A program made the translations under genes and the position numbers. Below the pieces are notes generated by a model. It ran no database searches. It saw only the letters and a program-made list of their open reading frames with translations, and had not been told where the DNA came from. From assembly GCF_000227115.2 (NCBI RefSeq), contig NC_016487.1:124001-188000 (forward strand): a stretch of 64,000 bases of DNA, in the 5' to 3' direction. This DNA is from Naumovozyma dairenensis CBS 421 (taxonomy: Eukaryota > Ascomycota > Saccharomycetes > Saccharomycetales > Saccharomycetaceae). Below are positions 39,785-49,674 of the stretch, in pieces (positions within the stretch are counted from its first letter, which is position 1; every line of letters starts with the position of its first letter).

Positions 39785-40584
39785 TCCCGGAGCGGTGTTT
39801 CCCGGGCGGCAAATTCCAATTCCAATTCCAGTTCAGTGTTTGGTTTGGTTTGTATTGTATTGTATTGTATTGGATAGAATACTCTAATATGAGTGAGTGA
39901 GTGAGTGAGTGAGTGAGTGAGTTGTTGGATCATTGTCATGTGCCGTGTGTGTCCCATGGCCCCAAGGGTTCATAGGCCATTGCCCGGCGTTGTCGTTACT
40001 TGTTATAGACGATTCAATATTAGAGACATCGTCAGGTTATATATAGAGTGAGAGTCCAAGTGATTCTATTATAGATTATAAGGTTGATGATGACTTAACA
40101 ACCGTTCGAGATGGTAGGTTACTACTTCCTGTCTAAATAAATAGGATTGCGTAGTGACTCGTATCTCACAAAGGTGTTTGAAACAAAAACTAGTTTTTTC
40201 CTTGACGGTTCAACTACACATACAAGTAGAAATACACAACGATTCCTGCACTGTGTCAGAAAAAATGGTCAATTACATAAAAGTTTTGTATACTGACTCT
40301 ATCACACCTTTCCTTTCCATCTGGGTAACGAATTTTCCCAGTTGTATACTATATACTTTCCTCTAGGGAGATGTTTTTCACTACCTATCCATTATATATT
40401 TCGACTTTCGATTACAATTCTTTTTGCTTGTGTTTTGAGAATGAATCCTGAAATGAAACACCTAACCTAAGGTCTCATTCCCAGTCTAATATAAGATCAC
40501 TCTATGTACTGGTCCTTCCCTCCATATGAGATTTGTGTACGTACGGAGATTCCGCATAATGCGTAGTAAATAGAAATAAGTAAG

Positions 40585-40590
40585 ACGCGT
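40585..40590. promoter_or_regulatory. MCB element upstream of SGS1
   Basis: ACGCGT, the MBF cell-cycle box, lies 284 bp upstream of the SGS1 start. Many replication and repair genes carry it. It is a single hexamer, so support is moderate. Confidence 0.4.
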
Positions 40591-40873
40591 AAATTTCCTC
40601 GAAGTAAAAGATCTTCTTCTAAATGGATAATAACTTCTTTTGTCAACAATCATACATGAGAAAAAAAAAATTCAGTAGTTGCATCAATTAAAAGAAGTAA
40701 AAGTACGTAGCTGAACCGCCAATAGGGAAGAATAATATCTTGTTATATTTGAAACCATTACGGTTAGGTACAATATAATAAGTTCCTCGAAGAACATCAT
40801 CGCTATTATTGTGTAAAGAAAGAATATAGGTCGAGAAAACTTATGCTAACCATCTGGAGTACATGAAATCGCA

Positions 40874-43800
40874 ATGATAGTAAAACCATCTCATAATTTA
40901 AGAAGAGAACATAAATGGTTGAAAGAAACTAATGTACTACAACATGATAAAGATCTAGTTTTACAAATAATCAATAATAACGTTTTCCCTAACAAAAGGA
41001 GAAAACAATCTATTCCAATTCCACAAAATTCTACCACATCTAATATGGTAGAAAGTGTAAACGAGGATCAAAGAGAAGAACTTTTCCTATTTAATGCTAA
41101 TAAGCCATTGATGTCACCTATTCAGGAAATAGGATTGAATAATAATGATTCCACATCCGTGAGAAATAATCAAATCATAAATGATGGTACAGGCAGAATA
41201 CCGAAAGGTTCATCGTCATCTCATATCATAAATAATAGTAATAATAATAATAATAACCACTCGCATTTTGCTTCTTCTCCTGTAATGCCCAAAAATGCAA
41301 TAAAACCTGCTATATCTCAAATATATCTAGACCAAACATCAACTCCTCCACCACCACCACAACCTCGAATGTCCTCGACATCATTGCATGACAAAGATAC
41401 ATTAATAAACTTACAAAAATGTTTAATAGACACATTAAAGGACCAATCACAAACATACGAAGAAAAAATTTCCATAATAGAGTCCACTTCATTATCAGAA
41501 GATAATAAAAAATACAAACTCTCACAGTTGATTAATCCAAAATTAGCTAAATATAATATAACAGTCTCAGATCTTGAAACAAAAATATCAAACTTACTTA
41601 CTCTATTATCACCTGCAACAGTACCACCAACAACACAGATACTACCAAATGCTACAACTGGTTCTAACAATAATTTTACTCATAGTGTTAGTACTAATGA
41701 AAAAAATCAACAAATTATAACAACTTCAGAAACATATAACTTAATAGATGCCCTAGATGATGATGATGATGACGATGATGTTGATCCTGTTCCTATTAAT
41801 GAAATCGAACAACCGAGAAACAAAGAATCAACATCAATAACCACCACTGCAGCAACCCGATCAATGAGAACAAGAAAGGCAAAAATAAACTATAGAATTC
41901 CAGAAAAGGATGATCCATTCGATTACAAAATTGGTAAGATAAATGATTCCATAAACAATAGTAATACCACTCACACCTCATTTAATCAATTTGAAGAAGA
42001 AGAAGAAGATGATGATGATGATGATGATGATGAAGAGGACCCAGAAGAAGATGGTTATTCCAGCTATATGAACACAAGAGAAGAAGAACGTATTGAAAAT
42101 GATCTATTGAACCAAAGCGATTTGGATTTTGTTATCAACGATGAAGATGATGCACCCTTGTTAACTGATGATGCACCTTTCACGCAGGCCCAATCATTAA
42201 TCCAACATAATGAGAATGACGATGCGGATGATGATTCGAACGAAAGTGAGGAATTCCATGATGCTGCTGATGATTTAAATAACATTCAAATTATATTATC
42301 ATCACCTCAAAAACAACCTATAGTCGAACCAATTGAACTCTTGGACGATGACGAGGATGATGACTCATTTGTGGCAACGGCCTTGACACCACAATCGAAT
42401 ATACCGAGAACCATCACTACTATCCCTCATACCGTACCACATTCCGATTTAGAAGATTTAAGTAGTGATCTAGATGATCCTAGCCCCTTTGACAATGATC
42501 ACAGTGATGATAGCGGATTATCTGATAGTGATTTGGAGTTTTTTGATGAAGAAAGAGAAAATAGAACTCAACTTAATAGTATCAAAGAATTAGATAATGA
42601 CTTGAAAATTATCACTGAAAGGAACTTGAATGCCAATGAAAAGAACAATTGGGTTCCCATCGTTATCAAAAGAGAAAACTCAACTACGACTACTATGCCA
42701 ACACATACTATGAACCTTTCAGATAATGAAGATTTAGAAAATGATTTCTCATTATTAGAAGATATAAACTCTCCTGTAAAGAATCATCAACAGCAACAAA
42801 AAAATAATGGTGTCACAAATTTTCCATGGTCAAATGAAGTTAAATTAAAACTGCGTCAAATTTTTAAATTACCAGGGTTTAGACCAAATCAAGAAGAGGC
42901 TGTGAGTGCAACATTATCCGGGAAAGATGTCTTTATATTAATGCCGACAGGTGGTGGGAAATCTTTGTGTTATCAATTGCCAGCTGTGATTAAATCAGGC
43001 AAAACAAAAGGAACTACTATTGTCATATCACCTTTAATCTCATTAATGCAAGATCAAGTACAACATCTCTTGGATAAAAATATTAAGGCAAGTATGTTCA
43101 GTTCTAGGGGAACTGTAGAAGAGAAAAGACAGGTGTTTAATCTTTTCATTTGTGGATTATTAGATGTTGTTTATATTTCACCTGAAATGATAAGTGCATC
43201 AGAACAATGTAAAAGAGCCATTAAAAGATTACATTCAGATGGGAAACTAGCAAGAGTGGTAGTTGATGAAGCTCATTGTGTTTCTAACTGGGGTCATGAT
43301 TTTAGACCAGATTACAAAGAATTGAAATATTTTAAAAGAGAATATCCTGACGTTCCAATGATGGCATTGACTGCCACTGCAAGTGAACAAGTTCGTATGG
43401 ATATTATTCATAATTTAGAATTGAAAGATCCCGTATTTTTGAAACAAAGTTTTAATAGAACTAATCTTTATTATGAAGTTAGGAAAAAAAATAAGAATAC
43501 AATTTTCGAAATTGCAGATATGATTAAATCCAAATTTAGAAATCAAACTGGTATTATATATTGTCATTCTAAGAATTCATGTGAACAAACATCGAATCAA
43601 ATGCAAAGAGCAGGTATTAAAAGTGCATATTATCATGCTGGTATGGAACCTGATGATAGATTGAAAATTCAAAAAGCATGGCAAGCAGATGAAATTCAAG
43701 TCATTTGTGCTACGGTTGCGTTCGGAATGGGGATTGATAAGCCAGATGTTAGATTTGTGTTCCATTTTACAGTACCACGTACTTTGGAAGGGTATTATCA

Positions 43801-45178
43801 AGAAACTGGTCGTGCTGGTAGAGATGGGAAATATTCATACTGTATCACATATTTCTGTTTTAGAGATGTTAGAACAATGCAAACCATGATTCAAAAGGAT
43901 GAAAACTTAGACAGAGAAAACAAAGAAAAACATTTAAATAAATTACAACAGGTTATGGCATATTGTGACAATGCTACAGATTGTAGAAGAAAGCTTGTTC
44001 TTTCCTACTTCAATGAAGATTTTGATTCTAAATTGTGTCATAAGAACTGTGATAATTGTAAAAATAGTTCACATGCTATGACAGAGGAAAGAGATATTAC
44101 TGATATTGCTAAGCAAATTGTTACCATGGTCGAAAAGATACAAAATGATAAAGTCACGTTAATCAACTGTCAGGATATCTTTAAGGGTTCAAGGAGCTCA
44201 AAAATAGTTCAATCAGGTTATTCGAATCTACAACAACATGGGCAGGGTCGAAAAATGTCCAAATCTGATATTGAAAGAATCTTTTTCCATTTAATAACGA
44301 TTAGACTTTTACAAGAATATTCAGTTATGAATAAAGGAGGTTTTGCCACCACATATGTTAAAGTTGGGCCAAGTGTTTCGAAACTTCGGGATGGTTCATT
44401 AAAAGTTACTATGCAATTCACATCATCAACTCCTGCTACACGATCAGCTTCTTCATCTTCCAATTCTCCATATTCGAATTCAAATAATAATTACGTGAGA
44501 CGAAGTCATACTACACCTTTGCCACATACTGATAATGATAGAGCAAATTCTAAGGTGATGCCAACATTCATCAGCGCGAAGGATCATTTAAGTTCCTATG
44601 CTTATACTGAAAACCAAAGTGAATATAGTAAACCAATATCATTCAAAGACAGTACAGAATCTAGATCCACACAAGAATTAAGTGCATTAACATCTGCATA
44701 TGTTAAACTTAGAGAAGTTTCATTAAACTTGGGTAATAGAATGAATCCACCGATTGCACATTTCTTATCAGATACTTCATTAAAAAAATTAGCCACAAAT
44801 TTACCTATTACAGAGGGTCAATTTGTGGCAATTCCAACTATTGGAGAGAAACAAAGGAAAAAATTTAAGTATTTCAAGTCTACGTTATTAATGCTACGGA
44901 AACAAAGAAATATTGCTATGCAATCAACGAATATCAATAATAATTTGAAAAGTCAAGGTAGTAGTTTACCTGAAGTGGATACATCATTTGGGAGGAAATC
45001 TAGGTATTTCAGCATTGATCCCGAGGCTGAAAAGGAAAACCAAGCAATTATTAATCAATTACGTGATAGTCAATTGCAAACCTCAGTAGGCACACGTTCA
45101 TCTTATGAAGTTGGTGGTAATAATAAGAGACGCTTCAATAAAAACCATAAGAACTACTATAAAAAGAAAAGGCCGTGA
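40874..45178 (+). CDS. SGS1: RecQ-family DNA helicase Sgs1
   Basis: Sgs1 is the 3'-5' helicase that acts with Top3-Rmi1 to dissolve recombination intermediates and with Dna2 in end resection. It has 1434 residues (1447 in S. cerevisiae). The N-terminus VKPSHNLRREHKWLKET matches the Top3-binding segment. A long acidic, disordered region (about 40-650) with D/E runs follows. The helicase core has motif I MPTGGGKSLCYQLPA (near 690), DEAH box VVDEAHCVSNWGHDFRP (near 798), and motif VI YYQETGRAGRDG. The RecQ-C-terminal zinc cysteines lie in CRRKLVLSYF and CHKNCDNCK, and an HRDC domain spans about 1270-1345. The tail is basic with asparagines. Position beside SPG5/GAL4 matches YMR190C. Confidence 0.97.
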   Translation: MIVKPSHNLRREHKWLKETNVLQHDKDLVLQIINNNVFPNKRRKQSIPIPQNSTTSNMVESVNEDQREELFLFNANKPLMSPIQEIGLNNNDSTSVRNNQIINDGTGRIPKGSSSSHIINNSNNNNNNHSHFASSPVMPKNAIKPAISQIYLDQTSTPPPPPQPRMSSTSLHDKDTLINLQKCLIDTLKDQSQTYEEKISIIESTSLSEDNKKYKLSQLINPKLAKYNITVSDLETKISNLLTLLSPATVPPTTQILPNATTGSNNNFTHSVSTNEKNQQIITTSETYNLIDALDDDDDDDDVDPVPINEIEQPRNKESTSITTTAATRSMRTRKAKINYRIPEKDDPFDYKIGKINDSINNSNTTHTSFNQFEEEEEDDDDDDDDEEDPEEDGYSSYMNTREEERIENDLLNQSDLDFVINDEDDAPLLTDDAPFTQAQSLIQHNENDDADDDSNESEEFHDAADDLNNIQIILSSPQKQPIVEPIELLDDDEDDDSFVATALTPQSNIPRTITTIPHTVPHSDLEDLSSDLDDPSPFDNDHSDDSGLSDSDLEFFDEERENRTQLNSIKELDNDLKIITERNLNANEKNNWVPIVIKRENSTTTTMPTHTMNLSDNEDLENDFSLLEDINSPVKNHQQQQKNNGVTNFPWSNEVKLKLRQIFKLPGFRPNQEEAVSATLSGKDVFILMPTGGGKSLCYQLPAVIKSGKTKGTTIVISPLISLMQDQVQHLLDKNIKASMFSSRGTVEEKRQVFNLFICGLLDVVYISPEMISASEQCKRAIKRLHSDGKLARVVVDEAHCVSNWGHDFRPDYKELKYFKREYPDVPMMALTATASEQVRMDIIHNLELKDPVFLKQSFNRTNLYYEVRKKNKNTIFEIADMIKSKFRNQTGIIYCHSKNSCEQTSNQMQRAGIKSAYYHAGMEPDDRLKIQKAWQADEIQVICATVAFGMGIDKPDVRFVFHFTVPRTLEGYYQETGRAGRDGKYSYCITYFCFRDVRTMQTMIQKDENLDRENKEKHLNKLQQVMAYCDNATDCRRKLVLSYFNEDFDSKLCHKNCDNCKNSSHAMTEERDITDIAKQIVTMVEKIQNDKVTLINCQDIFKGSRSSKIVQSGYSNLQQHGQGRKMSKSDIERIFFHLITIRLLQEYSVMNKGGFATTYVKVGPSVSKLRDGSLKVTMQFTSSTPATRSASSSSNSPYSNSNNNYVRRSHTTPLPHTDNDRANSKVMPTFISAKDHLSSYAYTENQSEYSKPISFKDSTESRSTQELSALTSAYVKLREVSLNLGNRMNPPIAHFLSDTSLKKLATNLPITEGQFVAIPTIGEKQRKKFKYFKSTLLMLRKQRNIAMQSTNINNNLKSQGSSLPEVDTSFGRKSRYFSIDPEAEKENQAIINQLRDSQLQTSVGTRSSYEVGGNNKRRFNKNHKNYYKKKRP

Positions 45179-45554
45179 ATTCGCATGATAAAGATGTATA
45201 TAACTTACTCAAAAACTAACTGCATTCCATTCTTCTGTAATTTTTAATAAAACATCTACGCATTTTATTATCTATTAGTTTTGAATATTATTTGTTGTAC
45301 ACTTATGTTTCCGACACCATGGAATGGCCACAGCTTTCGTAATCAAGTTATTATTTTACATCTACAGCGGCGCTACCACTTTACGTAACTGAAAAATGTT
45401 TCCTATAATGGATATTTTTCAGTGTATAAACTTTTAAAGAGTTATGATATGTAATATCCTCTCATTTAAATAATTGTTATCTACCATTTACGACAAATAT
45501 TAGTCCAGTCTCTCCTAAGTATAAACCTAACAACACGAAAAATAGAAACAGCAA
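45179..45554. other. Tandem spacer, SGS1 - NPY1 (synteny junction)
   Basis: This 376 bp spacer joins the YMR-type block to the YGL-type block. It is AT-rich; no transposon end, tRNA or repeat that could explain a rearrangement was seen. Confidence 0.55.
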
Positions 45555-46688
45555 ATGTCCGGCATTAGTAATCCGACAACTTTCTTCGGTGAAACCGATG
45601 TGAACAGAGTTTCATTCTTGAGATCGGATCCAGAATTCGTCAGATCTGCATTATCTGACAAATCCAGTATATTCGTTCCTTTCATCAGTGGTGAAGCCTT
45701 AATGGAAGGTAAGGACTTGTTAACAATAAACTTGGGCGCACATGAAGAATTACAAACCATTATCCATAAATTGTTGCCTCTGCTTAACACAAAAGAAATA
45801 AGAATTGATGCCTCAGGTGTCGGTTTAACTTTCCTTGGTTTGAAAGAAACATTAGATTCCTCCTTCGAATATAAGTCTACTTATAAAGGAACACCATATT
45901 TTGGTATTAATTTTGAATTGAATGATGATACCACTTTGATAAAATTGCAAGATATTTCATTACTTTCACAATATCGTAAAGTTGGTAGAGAAGATATATT
46001 CAAGTTATCAAATGATGTTGCTTCTTTATATTCTCATGCCAAGATGTATTTGGATTGGTTATCCAAATATAAATTCTGTCCAGGATGTGGGTCTGTCGTA
46101 TATCCTATAGATGCAGGTACCAAATTACAATGTAGTAATGAAGATACTTCCATTCGTTGTAACGTTAGAGACGCGAACGTTAATAACGTATGTTTCCCTA
46201 GAACTGATCCAGTGGTTATTGTAGCCATGACATCAAGAGATTTCAGTAAGATTTGTTTAGCAAGATCAAGAAGAAGGTATGGTGATTTCATTATGTATTC
46301 TACCATTGCTGGATTTATGGAACCTGCAGAAACTGTAGAAAATGCCTGTACAAGGGAAATTTGGGAAGAAACTGGTATTAGATGTAATGAAATATCAATG
46401 ATTTGTACTCAACCATGGCCATATCCTGTCAATCTAATGATTGGATGTTTGGGTATAGTAGATTTTAATGGTATAAATGAAAAAATTAGTTTGGACCATG
46501 ATGCAGAGTTGTTAGATGCACAATGGTTCGATACGGAGGAAGTTACTCAATACTTGGATAAATATACCGGAGGGTCATTGCTAAACTTTAAGGATGGTAT
46601 TGTGTTACCTGGTGAAACTGCTGTTGCGTACCAATTAATAAGTTATGTTTGTGGGAAGTTCAAAAAAGCAAATGACTCAAAGTTGTGA
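45555..46688 (+). CDS. NPY1: Peroxisomal NADH pyrophosphatase (Nudix)
   Basis: Npy1 hydrolyses NADH to NMNH and AMP and also acts on NAD-capped substrates in this family. The 377 residues compare with 384 in S. cerevisiae. A zinc ribbon has C175, C178, C193 and C202. The Nudix box (G253-I275) is complete: G-x5-E259-x7-R267-E268-I-x-E271-E272-x-G-I. The NudC-type specificity motif follows as TQPWPYP. The last three residues are SKL, a canonical peroxisomal targeting signal 1. The order NPY1-SGF73-ALG2-MRH4-PUS2 matches YGL067W to YGL063W. Confidence 0.97.
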   Translation: MSGISNPTTFFGETDVNRVSFLRSDPEFVRSALSDKSSIFVPFISGEALMEGKDLLTINLGAHEELQTIIHKLLPLLNTKEIRIDASGVGLTFLGLKETLDSSFEYKSTYKGTPYFGINFELNDDTTLIKLQDISLLSQYRKVGREDIFKLSNDVASLYSHAKMYLDWLSKYKFCPGCGSVVYPIDAGTKLQCSNEDTSIRCNVRDANVNNVCFPRTDPVVIVAMTSRDFSKICLARSRRRYGDFIMYSTIAGFMEPAETVENACTREIWEETGIRCNEISMICTQPWPYPVNLMIGCLGIVDFNGINEKISLDHDAELLDAQWFDTEEVTQYLDKYTGGSLLNFKDGIVLPGETAVAYQLISYVCGKFKKANDSKL

Positions 46689-47445
46689 ATATCAAACCAC
46701 CGCTTAATAGAACCACACATTCATATAAATCGAATCCATAGATAAGTAGATATGCATTTACAGAATAGAATATAAAACAGCAAAAGCTTTTTCCAAGCAC
46801 ACATCTATAGGCCAACTCTTACGTACCTATTAGGCGTACCCGTTTGCGAAGGCTCACACTACAACCTTGAACAACTAAAAAGACTGTTGGCAATAGGGAA
46901 GAAATAATAAATAATAAATAATAATAATATTTATTTAGTTAGAAGAAAGAAAGAATTGCTGACACCATCTATCTATTGTAGTAGTAGTAGTAGTTGTTGT
47001 ATTGATTATCTCTATGCCTCCACTAGTCACGTGGAAGCGACAAAAATTCAAAATTGCAAAGAGTATATTAATATCATTCCATCAAGTAAAGTAGTGTTTT
47101 AGAGTCTACAGAATTGATCATTAATCTTTAGAAAGGAGAAAAGAAGTAAGTTCCCGTTGCCCAAAGACTGTGCTAACTAACAGCGTTTTCCTCCAGAATT
47201 TAGGTGAAGTTTTTTGTTTGTTTGTTTGTTTTTGGACTAGGAAAGGAAATAGCATACCTCTATTTCCAAATTTGATCGAGACTTTATTGCAAAATTGGAA
47301 CCAAAAGTTTAATATACACAATCGCTCGCTAATCATAAAGCAAAGAAGATTCAGCTACTTGAGAGGAAGAAGGATAAAAACAGAATAATATAGCTAATTT
47401 TTTTGGTCGTTTAACGGAATATCACAGAAAGATAAAAAAGACATT
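46689..47445. promoter_or_regulatory. NPY1 3' region and SGF73 promoter
   Basis: This 757 bp spacer has ATA/TAA repeats near 46905-46931, GTA repeats near 46978-46993, a perfect GTCACGTG at 47026-47033, and TTTG repeats near 47214-47232. ORFs of 71-72 codons here are not convincing. Confidence 0.55.
47026..47033. promoter_or_regulatory. Cbf1-type site upstream of SGF73
   Basis: GTCACGTG is a full Cbf1 consensus, 413 bp upstream of the SGF73 start. Confidence 0.4.
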
Positions 47446-49240
47446 ATGGATAGCAATCTACAAATAAAGGGTATCAAATTAGATATGCAGCAGAAATTTC
47501 CACCTGACAATAATGACGGTTGGAAACATTTACTGTCTTCAGCAAAAGTGACACCTGCTCAATTTACTCGAATCAATCAAGAAACGAAGGAGAAATATTT
47601 CAGTGAAAATGCTACAATTATTGAAGATTCGCTTGACACATTATCTGAATATAGAGTTTGTAACCAATGTGGAAAACCTATAAAATTATATGCATTAATT
47701 GCACATTTAGAAAATGGTTGTAAGAGCATTGCAAAGGAAAATAATAATAGTAATAATACGGTAATCAACTCTTCTACTTCCACTACTTTGAGAGATAGTA
47801 CACCTGATATAAGTTCGAATGTGAAGACATCTTATGATGACAACCCACCTGTACAGAATAATGTAGTATCAGGTAAAAGTATGAAAAATCTCCCAACGAA
47901 AAGACCTCCACCGAGTGATAATGATGACGACGATGACGAAGATGATGACGACGACGACGATGATGAAGACGATGATGAAGACGACGAAGAAGAAGACGAT
48001 ACAGATCAAACCAATGGTTCTAAAAAGAATAATAACTCGACTCGTAAAACATCAAAATCACAATCAAAATCAAAATCAGAAAAGGACAATAAATCAACAA
48101 AGAGACAGAGGAAGGTGAAACAAAGAAATCCAACTGACAAGCATTTAATTGATTTTGATAAACAATGTGGTGTCCAACTTCCAGAAGGGGGGTATTGTGC
48201 AAGATCATTGACTTGTAAATCTCATTCAATGGGAGCTAAGAGAGCAGTTGAAGGTCGTACCGAGCCATTCGATACATTACTAGCAGAATATCATAAGACT
48301 CATCAAACTAAGATTGGGGCAGCAGCTGAAAAACGTGCTAAACAACAAGAATTGTTGAAAATACAGAAACAAATTCAAAAAGAACAAAAGGAACAGAAGA
48401 AGTTATTACAACAACAGAAAAGACAAAAGAAATTAGCAAGCAAACAAAAGGAACCGTCATCCACAAAAGGACGAGGTGGAGGAAGAACTAAAAACTCTAC
48501 CTCTGGTAAAAATGGTTCTAATGTGCCTAAATTGACACCAGAGGAAGAAACAACTCAAGTACTAAACGGAGTCTCAAGAGCGTTCCCATTACCCTTAGAA
48601 ACTACAACGCTGTCATCTACGAGGTACAGAACCAAGTATTTCAGAATGAGAGAAATGTTCGCATCGTCATTCCCAATTAGACCAGGCTATTCTACTCCTG
48701 GTTATGGTTCTATTCATTCGAGAGTTGGCTGTCTGGATATAGATAAAAGTACAGATTATAAGTTTCGTATTAGGACTCCGCAACCAATGAACCCACCACC
48801 TCAACAAACATTAACTCCACAACAGATACAAAAGTTACAGCAACATAGAATGATGCAAGAACAAATGCTAGCTCAACAAAGGCAACAACAACTACAGTTT
48901 CAGCAACAACAGCAACAGCAACAGCGACCCAGCCAAGGTGTAGGTCAACCACAAATGGTAAACCAACAATCCGGACTACCAACAAATTCATCTCCATTAC
49001 CAAACGGACAACAAGTTAATAATAAAGCTAATATGGAAGGGGACAAAGGATTGACTCCACAAGAAATACAATTACAACAACAAAAACTGCGACAGCAACA
49101 AATACAGCAACAAAAATTTGAAGATGCTGCTTTCCATTTAGCTAATGCCACAAAATTAATGGAAGGGTCAAATATTAATATAGGTGTCCCATCATCATCG
49201 TCAGGAACGAACACTAACTTAGGAGCTGCATCTCCAAATC

Positions 49241-49271
<31 letters not shown>

Positions 49272-49395
49272 GCAGCAGCAGCAGCAGCAGCAGCAAATTC
49301 AAATACAGCAACAATTGCGACAACAAGTCGGAAGTCCTGTGAATGTAGGGATTGGTAATCCTGTTAATGGATTTGGTGGAGGGTTAATTGAATAG
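47446..49395 (+). CDS. SGF73: SAGA deubiquitinase module subunit Sgf73 (ataxin-7 homologue)
   Basis: Sgf73 anchors the Ubp8-Sgf11-Sus1 deubiquitinase module to SAGA and is the yeast counterpart of human ataxin-7. It has 649 residues (657 in S. cerevisiae). The N-terminal zinc finger [20 protein letters not shown] (about 72-91, then Cys) is of the Sgf73/Sgf11 type. An Asp/Glu run (about 157-185) precedes the SCA7 domain (about 235-275) with [20 protein letters not shown] and [15 protein letters not shown]. The C-terminal 200 residues are Q-rich, ending with 19 uninterrupted Gln (49240-49296), eight of them pure CAG in a row. The human polyQ tract lies at the other end of the protein. Confidence 0.96.
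49240..49296 (+). repeat. CAA10-CAG8-CAA1 polyglutamine tract in SGF73
   Basis: The tract encodes 19 Gln. The pure (CAG)8 half is the less stable type, while the CAA half should stabilise it. Confidence 0.9.
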
Positions 49396-49674
49396 TTAAA
49401 TCAAATATATCAAAAAATAAAAATTAAATAAATTAATAAACAAACAAACAAATAACTAAACTAAAAACCAAACAATATCTTAGACTAGTATATATGGATC
49501 ATTCATTTTAAATCTTACGTATGTAACTTAAATACGTCAATTATTTATATCACGATATATTCTATGGGTAACGTCAAAACGGTATGTTGTTTATATTTTG
49601 ATGTATGGATGTCCTCCATATATAAACATCTTGTTAACAGTTAATTTATTTCACATTAATATTCTATATTTGCT

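Larger units (their letters stand above)
39545..39922. repeat. Cluster of five different tandem repeats
   Basis: In under 400 bp there are (TTC)n at 39545-39588, four copies of GTATATTGT at 39635-39670, ATTCCA repeats at 39812-39831, TATTG repeats at 39852-39871, and (GAGT)n at 39891-39922. Units of 3, 9, 6, 5 and 4 bp in one promoter suggest a mutational hot spot. Confidence 0.85.
39314..40873. promoter_or_regulatory. Divergent promoter region, GAL4 / SGS1
   Basis: This 1.56 kb spacer holds a dense cluster of microsatellites (39545-39922), G-runs, a Mig1-type site and an MCB element. ORFs at 39401-39957 in several frames come from the TTC and TGTA repeats and are not genes. Confidence 0.65.

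Noticed and set aside
39401..39957. ORFs with Ser, Arg or Glu runs between GAL4 and SGS1
   Set aside because: They arise from the TTC microsatellite read in different frames.
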